Of a stretch of DNA of 64,000 nt, positions 26,201-38,200 are shown piece after piece. The notes beneath the pieces were generated by a model, which saw nothing but the letters and a program-made list of their open reading frames with translations, ran no database searches and was not told the origin of the DNA. A program made the position numbers and the translations under genes. The DNA comes from Galaxea fascicularis (lineage: Eukaryota; Cnidaria; Anthozoa; Scleractinia; Euphylliidae), in the NCBI GenBank assembly GCA_948470475.1, contig OX419340.1, positions 13,741,351-13,805,350 on the forward strand. The letters are read 5' to 3'. Positions within the stretch are counted from its first letter, which is position 1. Every line of letters starts with the position of its first letter.

Positions 26201-29200
26201 GTGAAAAACTAAACTAATATCTTTTTAAATGTAGCCTAGTCATTTACCAACAAAGCAAGGTCTTATTCGTGTTTCTTGACTATAATAGTAAATTACACTA
26301 GACCTTGAATTTGCTTTCCAGCTTTCTTAATACCGGTAGCAGGATGACTGCAAACTTATGTGGGACTCGAGATATGCTGACTCCAGGTTGCCTTTCTCTT
26401 ATAGGTTTCATCGCTAGAAGAGCCGTATAATATAGTAAGTACTTTTCAATGCGAAAGTGCTTTTCAAGTCAATTACTGTTTTATTTTGCACCTCCTTTGG
26501 TTTGATTCACTACCCTTTCGCTGGCAAGCAAAAAGAATTTAACTTGGTAATAAATGTGGCTTTAGTTCTTGTTGTCACTTTGCTATGCTGAGCGCTATTT
26601 TGTATGTATTTGCTTTGAAAATTGGTTCACTTTTCATGTGTTGTTTACTTCTGTTGTCATAGAGAGGTTTTCAAGAGTCGTTAACCGCGTAATGAACGTA
26701 TAAGAATTCGAATCAACTACAATTAGTCCGCGCCAAGCGCGGGGAGATACGTCCAAGCAACTCAAAATTGATTTTGTTTTGTTTTCGATTTGTTAAGGTA
26801 GTCGCGCCACTTTTCAGTGCCAGTGATAATAACGTTACTTCACTCTGTGATTGATTACGAAAACTCGCGCCATTTTCTCAACCAATCAGTCAGAAGCGAA
26901 CTTAAAACCAGTCGTGCGTCTGGTTGGCTCATTGCGCTGTGTTTGCGTCTGTTGTGATCGGACGCCAGATAGTTGCTATGGTTTTGAAAACCTCTCCAAT
27001 TGCAAATCTCTAAGTCAGAACAATTTCCTTCTTGCAGGTTCCTTTAGAAGATTCCATGGGTAAACTGATCGTGTATTGTCGCGCAGTGCCTTACAAGAAG
27101 AACGAGATCTCAGATGACTGCTGTGAGATGTATTCATTCAATGATGGAACTGCACAGGATTTTATCACAGGGCACCCAAGAGGTAACCCGTGGAATTTAC
27201 ATTCGGGAGGTTCAGTAACGTCGGCAGTTATTTCCCCTGTGAAATCACCATTTCAAAGTTAAAATTTACGTTGTAACTATCTAGTAGTAGGATAGAGAAT
27301 AAAAAGGTAATGCGCATGCGCTCTCTCTCTCTGGAAACTTTAAAGAAATTGTCAACAATTGTTAACGCACCGCGCCGGGGCAGATTAGTTTTGGCTCATT
27401 CAACCGATTGTTTTGTCGCGTTCCAGCCATGTTCTAATCCCTGTTGTTCACGCTACCTATCACTGTTAGTACTTTTAGCAGGCTAGTTCAGTCAAGTTGG
27501 TAGTGAGAATGTTCCAATTGGCCGTTCCGAAATTCAAAAGGGAACTGGGGCGAGTAAATTTTGAAGTAATCGATAAATTGACACCATCACATGAAAGATA
27601 ACGTTGAGATTGGTCGTTTGACGAAGTTTCATTCTTTTAGGTTGAACAGAGACCAAGTTATGGACCTTGAAACAGCTCAAAATCCATACAATTGTCCCTA
27701 GTTTTGTGATAGCGTCAACCATGGTTTTGGGGGACGCATCCTCAAAATTAGAGACGTTTGTATGGATTTTGAGCTATGTTTCAAGGTCCACAACTTGGTC
27801 TCTGTTCAGCCTAAAAGAATCAAACTTGGTCAAACGACCAATCTCAATGTTATCTTTCATGTGATGGTGTCAATTTATCGATTACTTCAAAATTTTGAAG
27901 GAGTAGTGATGAGCTATGCCCAGTCCTTCGAATAAATCACTTTGGAAGAGACTGGGATCGAGAGTCCGCTAAGGTAAACAAAAACAGTAGTTTTTACCTT
28001 TTGTTGTTCTAAAAAAAACTGTTAGATCTTATCCTCTTCTGTGGACAAGCGGCGATATCGTAGAGGTTTCGAACATCTCGGGTTTGAGGGCAATTTTATT
28101 GTGTAGCGATATCGCGCTGAAATTGCCGTTTGTTTAGACGTCGGATTTGATGTACCATCGTTGTGCGAGGAAAAGTACGGCGAAAAACGGCAAAAGTCGC
28201 ATCAAGAGTCTTGTGTGTAAACGGACCGTCACACCGCGTTTAATTTCAAGAATGCCCATGTTGGCTGCCCAGATAACAAGCCCAAATTACCCTAGTTATT
28301 CAAGCTGACAACTGACAACGATACACACACAAATGGGCTCCGAATCCACAAAACGTAATTGCCAGTTTTCACTGTCACACCATCATTCAAACCATTCGAC
28401 AAATAAAGTCAAGAATCAAAGAGATAAAACGTATCAAGAAAAGCGGCTCAAATTCGTGAACAATAGGTATTGTTATAGTTGATCGTTTTTGACCGTGTAT
28501 GGTCAAAAACGATTTAGGCTAAAACAAAGACTTTAAACACGCGAGGGAAATTCAAAATTGCCGATTACTATTCACGCGGGAGACTTGAATCTTCGGCGAG
28601 ACCGAATTATGAGCAATTTGCACCCTGGGGGAGGGACAGAGTTATAATTGGGACGACGAAACCTACAACGCTGGGGTGGGGGTGAGAGAAAGTTTTTTTT
28701 GCGAGTCCAACCGAATTGATCGGATATCAACGCAGAAAGGTAATAAAATCACTGCTTCAACAATCGCACTAGTCTAGTTTTCATGGCTTTTAATGTGCTT
28801 CGTTCTGCGTAAGCAATAGTTTTGCTTGCGACGCATACACTGGCCGAGTTAATTGTATATCAACAAAGCACTTTAATAATCAACTTCTTTAACAGTTGCA
28901 CTGGCCGAGTTCTCGCACTTTTAACGCAGAGAGATTCTTTCAAATCTCGCGCCGTAGAAATAATTGTTACGCAAATAAATTGTGTTCTTTATTCGCTTCT
29001 CAAGCGCGGGTGAAGCCAAAATGAAACTAGCGAAGCAGCCATGATTTATTAGGCGTTTCATACCGAATTAGAGCGTTTAAACTCTATAGACATTTTAACG
29101 AAACAAAACGTCGTCCAGTTTTTTCTTTCAAAACACTGGAGTCAGTAAATTGAGACGAAAAGAGTGAACAATCGATAGAAAAAGTCGCACCTCCCTTGTA

Positions 29201-32200
29201 AGTGTCCGACCGCATTGCCGGTTTAAAATTCAAAGCAAAGCAAACACTAGACGGATAAAGTTCTCGTGCTTTTAACGCGCTTCATTCTCAGAGGCATTCG
29301 TTCAAATCTTGTGCCGTAGAAATAATTGTTTCGCAAATAAATTGTGTTCTTTATTCGTTTCTCAAACGCGGGTGAAGCTAAAATGAAACTAGCGAAGCAG
29401 CAATGATTTCTTAGGCGTTTCATTCCCAATCGTGCGTTTAAACTCTATAGACATTTTAACGAAATAAAACGTTGTCCATTTTTTTTCTGTCAAAACATTG
29501 GGGTCAGTAAATGGAGACGAAAAGAGTGAACAATCGATTGAAAAAGTCACACCTCCCTTGTAAGTGTCCGACCGCATTGCCGGTTTAAAATTCAAAGCAA
29601 AGCAAACACTAGACGGATAAAGTTCTCGCGCTTTTAACCGGCTACATTCTCAGAGGGATTCGTCCAAATCTCGCGCCGTAGAAATTATTGTTACGCAAAA
29701 CGCGGGTGAAGCTAACGAAGTAGCAATGATTTCTTAGGCGTTTCATTCCCAATCGTGCGTTTAAACTCTATAGACATTTTAACGAAATAAAACGTTGTCC
29801 ATTTTTTTTCAAAACATTGGGGTCAGTAAATGGAGACGAAAAGAGTGAACAATCGATTGAAAAAGTCACACCTCCCTTGTAAGTGTCCGACCGCATTGCC
29901 GGTTTAAAATTCAAAGCAAAGCAAACACTAGACGGATAAAGTTCTCGCGCTTTTAACCGGCTTCATTCTCAGAGGGATTCGTCCAAATCTCGCGCCGTAG
30001 AAATTATTGTTACGCAAAACGCGGGTGAAGCTAACGAAGTAGCAATGATTTCTTAGGCGTTTCATTCCCAATCGTGCGTTTAAACTCTATAGACATTTTA
30101 ACGAAATAAAACGTTGTCCATTTTTTTTCAAAACATTGGGGTCAGTAAATGGAGACGAAAAGAGTGAACAATCGATTGAAAAAGTCACACCTCCCTTGTA
30201 AGTGTCCGACCGCATTGCCGGTTTAAAATTCAAAGCAAAGCAAACACTAGACGGATAAAGTTCTCGCGCTTTTAACCGGCTTCATTCTCAGAGGGATTCG
30301 TCCAAATCTCGCGCCGTAGAAATTATTGTTACGCAAAACGCGGGTGAAGCTAACGAAGTAGCAATGATTTCTTAGGCGTTTCATTCCCAATCGTGCGTTT
30401 AAACTCTATAGACATTTTAACGAAATAAAACGTTGTCCATTTTTTTTTCAAAACATTGGGGTCAGTAAATGGAGACGAAAAGAGTGAACAATCGATTGAA
30501 AAAGTCACACCTCCCTTGTAAGTGTCCGACCGCATTGCCGGTTTAAAATTCAAGCAAAGCAAACAATAGACGGATGAGGTCTCACCTTCATGGTCACTTA
30601 ACACAAAATGATCATGAATACGGTGAACGGCTCGTGTTCCTTGAAAAAGTGAAATTGTAAAGCGCAGTCTCAGCGAAGATGAGAAATTTTTAAAACATTA
30701 AAGACTGAAAACCTCCAAAGACACTCGTGTGCGCTTTCAGCAGAATGCCACGTTCACCCCAAAAAAAGGGTTTACGGTACTTCTTCAATTACAATAGGTA
30801 AAATACAATACAACAATAGCCTGCAAAATTTACACTTCCTTGCACACACACAACGCCAATAAAAACTACAAAAATTCAACCCAGAAAAGAAGCCTTCACA
30901 CAGCTGAAAAAGTCGCCAACTCTCACGCTTCAAAGATGTTCTCGAAAAATCAAGGGACACCGTATAATCAGATCACTTTATCCAACAACTTTATGCATAC
31001 CCATAGAGGACTAGACTGGCATCCAGTTGCTCTCTCTGACGTTTATGAGGCGGAGATAAGACGACTTCGTGTCGAGAATGATACACTAAAAATTCATTAC
31101 AACTCTGTCGCCGTTAAACTCCAAGCTCTCTCACAAGAAAAACAGCAAAATGCGACAAAAGTCCAGGCAAATCAAACACTTTACAACAGCCAAAAAAACT
31201 TCTGGCAGCTGTCTAAGTCAGCAAGGAATTACAAGAAAAGAAAAATTCGGCAGTTGATCATCGAGTCGACGAAAGGACTACAGGAGTTTGTACCGATCGA
31301 GGTAAGTTGCCCTTAGTAAGCTTTGTTAGAAGAAGAAATAAATAAATTCTTATTTTACTAACGACAAAAAAAAAACTCCCCGATCTGCAATTAAAACAGT
31401 CTTTACCCAAAATGTACAAAAGAAGAGAAAACAGGCTGAGATTAATTTCTGTTTTCTCAAATCAAATTAGTACTGACATCAAATGCTTTTCGCAATTATA
31501 CACTTTACAGGCTCAACTTATTCATAACTTTGTATTAAGTTTAGTTAAAACGTAAATTTTCAATAATTAAGCAAGAGTCACAAAAGTGAAAGTAGATTAA
31601 AAACTTCTTCACTGGATAAAGCTGAATTAGATTTTTCTGTCTTCAAAGACAGTTAGCAGTACTGATGTCAACTATGTGTTTGCTTTGTTTCAGATCACGT
31701 TTAATGTGCAGGGAGAAGAGTTAATCATCCCCCTGAGTAAAGAAGATAATGAAGATGAAGAACCAGAATCCACATCAGATGGAGCCATTCAGCAAGTGCT
31801 TGTTGCCAAAGATGCTGGGCTTATTTCAGATGAGTCCTACCATGAACTAAGAATGTCCCTGCCTGAAGATCAACGAGTGGCCCTGCCCCCAGTCAATGCT
31901 GTGAAAACAGAAAGAAAAAGACAGAATGAGATCATTTCTATTCACCTAATACCTGAGGTTGGTCTACCATACTATTTTTACACCCCCTCCCTCCCATTAT
32001 AACACTTGACACATATATAACAAATTATAAGAAAAATCCTAAAGTTGTTACTGAAAATTAAATATTCCAATTTATTACTATTATTTTGTCTGTCTTCTGG
32101 CAGCAATGGTTCACTGTATTCACTGTGTCTGACTGTCTCTGACAACTTTTCATATTTATTTAATACAAAATTCTAATATCAAGTAAAACAAACTATTATT

Positions 32201-35200
32201 TTAATCAGGCTAAAAAGGGAGATGGAGCAAGAAGGGATATCAAAGACATTCTACAGAAGCTCCTTTGCATTGAAAAGGTCAAAGAAGCTGCCCAGGCTAG
32301 TGGTAACAAACTAAGTCTCCGATTTGCTGCAGATGGCAGGCGAACAAGCAACAAGATCGGCACAGTGATGGCAGTGTTTAATGTTCTTGAGGAGAAAGAG
32401 CAGGACTGTGACCATCAGTACACTATTGCTTTGTATAATGGTATTGATTATTTTGTGTTTCTTAAAGTTCAATAGTAGAGTCTAAGAGTACTTACCAATT
32501 GTTTGAAATGACCAGCTGAACCAGGCACTTTGTGAGTAGCATATTACTATTAAATTTTTTTCAGAAATGGTAGGCCATACTGGTTTAATTGAAAGATAGT
32601 ATACATCATTTTGACAGACTTGCAGCACCAGGCTCTCAAAAGACACAATATATGTTTGCAAAGTGAACAGTCCAGGCATTCAGTCCTAACAACTTGCCAA
32701 TATTAGTTGAAGGGATAAACAATTAATTTTGAATAATATGCCAAAAAGTAATGCAAGAGTGCAAATTCATGTAAAGGTTGTTGTTGTTGCTGTTGTTGTT
32801 TAAGGGAAAGAGGACTACAAAGAAGTAGAAACTTGTCTTGGTCCAGTATTCACGCAAGTTGCTGACCTTCAACATAATGGAATTGATGTAGATGGAATAC
32901 ATTACTCAGTGATGTGGTAAATAGAACATTCACAAACTTGTTACTGTACCTCAGATGCTTTAAGTTAACTTCAAGCTTCATTAGTAAATATTGGTAACTG
33001 AATGGAATGGTAGTGCCCTGGTATTACTTTGTAATTGGATCTCACACACTTTATTGAATGTTTTCTAGGTACTGCTGCTCAGATTGGAAATTTCTTGCTA
33101 TGGTGTATGGTCTGAATTCAGCAACAGGCAAATACTTTTGCATCTGGTGCTATTGCACAAAGGCAAGAATCAGTGACTTCACAAGTGAGTTGAAAGCAAT
33201 TTTCAATTTTAAGTTGCCATTTAAAAAACATGCAGCATATAATTTTATGAAGAATAACAACAGAATTGAATTGGAAAACCAGATTTCTTTAAAAGAGTAA
33301 ATGGTGCTGTGATAAAAACAACAAAGACAACTTAGACATGTAATCATAAAGGGTTAAGAATACATTTGGCAACCTGGCTATTTATTGAACATCTTTTTTT
33401 ATATGGTGTTCTTTTTAATAGTACAAGACTGGCCAATTGAGAGGACATTAGAGGACTGTGTGAAACACTCCACTGGGAAGACCACCGATCAGCGCAAAGG
33501 ATGCATACACAACCCACTATTGCCAATCCCCTTCAATAATGTGGTCATTGATACTCTACACTTGTTTCTGCGGATAATGGGGCTTCTCTTTCACCAGGTA
33601 AATATATCCCTTACTACACTTAAGTACTCTTTCAATCTGAAAAGCAACTTTAGAAAATATCAAGAAGTAACATGGCACCAAATGAAAGCACTGTTCAACT
33701 GCATCACAATTTTATCTATTTTTATTTTCAAAGGTGATTGAGCTTGTTATCAACAAAAATAGAAAAGAAAAATTAGAAGAGCTGCTGGAAAACATTGGGG
33801 TGTCCTTCAAATTCTTTGAAGTTCAACAAGAGGATGGACCATCCCAAACAAAGTGGACAAGACTGGATGGTAATATAATTTACCAAAGAATAACTTAATA
33901 AATTTATACAACTATGACACATCTTGATCAAAACATTATCTAGAACTTCTCTTCAAATTGGTTATTTTAACCAAATTTTCAAATTTGGTCATTTTGAGTT
34001 GCTTATTGTTTATTACATATTTAACAACAACTGAAATTGCCCAATAAAACCTAAATTAGATGTAAATTTTATTTTAGGAAAAGACCTTCGCCACATTCTA
34101 AACAATCTTGATCTGAAGCCAATTTTTGAAGGAGTCGTAACAGAGCGGACTCACACATACAAGAATGTAAAGAAGTTGTGGAAGGTAATGACATTTAATG
34201 TTCTATTTGTGTTGAGCTGTTTTGATATCTGATATAAACAGACTCCAGTGTTTAGTAATGCCCTATTTAAACTGCTTCATTCCAGGATGTAACGCCTTAC
34301 ATACATGGTAAGATCCACATATTATGTTTGTTCCACCATAAAAAATTAATATTAATGAAAATTCCAATACTTATTTAGTCACAGAAAGAAGAGAAGTGCT
34401 AAGGTCTTAAACGTACTGTGAACAACCAACATGACATCAAAGTAAATTTACCTCAATCACAGATTGGCACTCATTCAATGATCTATGGTATTTCAACTAA
34501 AATGCATTTGTGCTATGTTATTCCTGCAGCACTTGTGTATCACGTTCCCCAGTTCCTGGAGAAATATGGCAGTATCTCCATCTTCAACTGCCAACCGGTG
34601 GAAAAGAAGAACCATGAGCAGTCAAGAATGTTCCACCGTGGAACCCAAAAGGGTGGACGCAACTCAAAGTACACTGCACAAGTGATGGAAAAAGAAAACC
34701 GCAAGATTTATGCCAGGGTTCATAACCTCTACCGGACCAAACGAGCATACCAGAAGAAGGAAAATGTTGAAGAGGACAGTGGAAGTTTAACAACATACAA
34801 TACCAACAGTGAAGAAGGATAGGGCTCGTAAGACAAAAGATGTAAACAACTTTTTACATAATAGTTTTCGCAAACAATTTATATGTAATTGTCACCAGAG
34901 AATATTATATTAATTAAGAAGAAATTATATTTTTCAATATACTAGATTTATATAGAGTTATATATTTAAGCCCATAAAGTTTGTAAATATACTGTAGTTT
35001 TCCAAAATGAAAAACAAGGTGTACATATCTTCACTTGCAAACCCAAAACATTAAAATACCACTTTGAGGTACAAAGATATTTCTTTTTGTTTTGGTTTTG
35101 GAACTGCAACACAACTCTAGCATTCCCGAGCCACAACCGTACAAACTTTAATGTTTTAGGGCCTCTTTGTACTGCCTTGTAGATATGTGAAACATGAGTC

Positions 35201-38200
35201 GAACTAAACACAGTCATTTTAAGTTCATTCGAAGTATGGCGTTTGACCCAATATTAAGTTAGACTGATTTCATTTGTTTTTCATTTGGTGTACATTTGAT
35301 AAGCTCCTCAAATTTCGAACAAAATTTAAGCGCACCGAACGACAACAAGTTTTAAGTGGCTATGGTTACCTTAAATTTCCGTGGGGAGATGTATGGCGAG
35401 AATTTCCAACATATTCAAGATCTCAATTGACTTTCTTTTACAAATTGTTTCAACTACGCATGAGTTCAAAAAAGTGGTCGAGGTAGCTTGGAAGCCAGTG
35501 TCGACTCTGCAGGAGAGGGGTAATTTTTGGACTTTTTCCGTTCTGGGGTGAGAGAAAACTCAATGGGCGGCCCTTGTCGATTGACATGAAAATTAGGGTT
35601 TCATATTGCTGAGTTACTAAATTGAAGGACTATGAGGGAAAGAAACGCTGCGAAGAAACTCGTTTCAGAGATTCGTTGGCTAGCATGTCATGCCGACCAA
35701 GCACATCCTATACCCGGAAAAATGCTGGTCACGATGACAGTTAACGGACGAGTTTCAAATTTTTATGGTGAGGCTTTTGCTCTCTTTCGGGTACGTGACT
35801 TTAGATCCCACCTATTTAAAATTTGCGTGACAGTAAAACTTTCTTTCTTTCTTGTAATTTCAGTCTTTAAGCCTTCGAGAAAGGACTATCAGTATTGCTT
35901 AAGGATACCCCGGCCGAGCGACCCTCCTCAAGGCCCAAACCCCCCACATGGCATTCCGCCATTAGCTTAACTGAGTTGGTCAGAGACTTTCTTTTTATTT
36001 GGTGGCTCCTAAAGGAGCCGTTTTGAAATGAATGTGAGTGACTTCATTCTTCATCGGAGCTTGAGCTGATCCATGATAAGTCGATGTTTTCTGTTAATCA
36101 AACAAATGAAAATCAAGTATTAGAACACATAAGTACAATGCACCAAACTCGTAACTGAGTTGAAATCAAAAAAGGACGAGTGAAAGAAAGCTTACCTTCT
36201 TGTCTTTGCGCCTGATGACTCCTCTCTCTGCTGAACGTTACGAACAGGTAACTAACGTCCACCGGCCAGGTCTTTTTCGCTTGGCACAGAGCAGGTTTTG
36301 GACCGATCCCTGTCCATTGGCAGCGCGGACAATCAGAGTGATCATAATGCAGTTTTCTCTGGTTAGCAAAGCGAACGGATATGGGCTGGTCTCTTGCAAC
36401 AACGCATCTCGTGGTGGTACGAAAAGCTCGCTCTGACCAGCCTGCAGGAAGAACATGGTCAAGGTCCTCGGCAGTTACTTCGAATCTGCTTCTTCCGTGA
36501 CTCATGGTACTGAACAAGGAGTAGAAGGTCTCTGGATCCATCGGAACTTTGACTTTTGTCCTTCGAACATAACCTGTATCTGGAGCAGTTCTCATGGAAA
36601 GCTTGTGTCCAATCTCGCACACCAGGTACTCAATAGCTTTTTCTCTGGCTGAAAACCGAAGAAGAGTATTTATTAGGATTTGATCCGATGATGACAACGA
36701 ACTTAATGCAGACAAGTAATTGAGGTTAATCTGTTTCGATTACTGACCTTCGAGTGTAGATCTGGCATAGTTTTTGATGACGCTGTTGCAGTCTTCTTCT
36801 TTTACCCAACTGTCATCCTTGGCACCGTATCCTTTCCATCGTACTTTAAATTCTTTCCGCCCGTCAACAAACCTTACGGCTAACACTTTCGAAACTTTAT
36901 AAAACTTAGACATTTTCGGGAACGATGTGGCTTTGTTAATGCTCGATGAGAACTGACGATGAAATTATGGACTGAGAAGTTTAATTTTATGGCGTTCATT
37001 GAATAGACCTCACCACGATTATCATACGAACAATTGTTAATTAGGCGGGATTCTGCAATGTGAATCCGATTTGTGAACTGTCGTTAATGTTCTGAAATAA
37101 ACGTGCGCGTGTTTAACTTAAGTCTGGTAAATGCCTCCATTGGTTTAGTTTTACTTATTTATACGTCGTTTTACTTTTACGTGGATTTTTTTGATGAGCA
37201 AGAGTTTGGGTAAAAAGGTAACACCTTCACAAAATCCAGATCAAGTGCCGCCTACGCAGAGTAAAATGCCGCGAGGTGTGAGTTAAAAAGGTAACACCTT
37301 CCCAGTAAAATGCCGGCTTTCAATTGACTCCCGTTGAAAAGAAAAAAAACAGTTTAAAATGGTTTAAGATAACCCGTGGTCTGCACAAACAGATTTGCGT
37401 TCAAGCCAGTTAAAGGCAGCGTGTGCTTTGCGTTTCGTCTCGATAAATCCGAAGGTACAAAGAGAAGTTCAACCCATGGTAATGTTCTGTCAACAATTTC
37501 GGAAACAAAAAGACCACGAGTTGTGGTTCGACGCTCTGAGTAGACGTTTATTTATTTTTTTCTTAAGTCAAATTTGTAAAACACAGTTACGAGCGCTCAT
37601 GCGAAAGCCCGGGTGCGAAAGTCAGCACGCGCATCATTATTTCCACGGCACAAACATGCTTTAAATACTCCGCGTTCATAAGACTTTGTCAAGATCTAGT
37701 GCCGCCTACGCAGAGTTAAAGACAATAGCATTGTTGTTGAATGCCGTGAGACAGAGTTTTGAATCCACAAGGTGTGAGTTAAAAAAGGTAGTACCTTCCC
37801 AATAAAGTGCCGCCTTTCAGTTGACTTCCGTTGGAAAAAAAAAGTTTAAAATGGGTTAAGATAATCCCTAGTCTGCACGAACAGATTTGCAGAGATGTTT
37901 TGGTCTGTAAAAGGTGCGTTTCGATAAGGCACAAACATTGGTTCAACCCGTGTTAATGTTCTGTCAACAGCTTTACGCAGTTACGCGCGCTCATGTGAAA
38001 GTCAGCGTGCGCGTCATGATTCGCGTTTTGATGAATCCACCTTTAATAAATACTCCGCGTTCATACGACTTTTTGGCTGAATAAAGACGCTTTGTTAAAA
38101 GAAGCAACAACACGAACGATCTAGTAAGGGCGGATTCGATAACCCCAAAAATATATTTAAGAAAACAAATGTAATGCTTGGATGATGAATAAGTTCTTCG

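Noticed and set aside
28909..30576. CRISPR-like spacing
   Set aside because: Units are 320-360 bp without short repeats separating unique spacers, and the DNA is eukaryotic.
28909..30604. ORFs of 60-84 codons repeated in the tandem array
   Set aside because: They recur only because the unit recurs; lengths change with the indels and no domain is seen.
36200..36652. Plus-strand ORFs of 65-78 codons
   Set aside because: They are antisense shadows of the chromodomain gene's second exon, whose frame is supported by splicing and phase.
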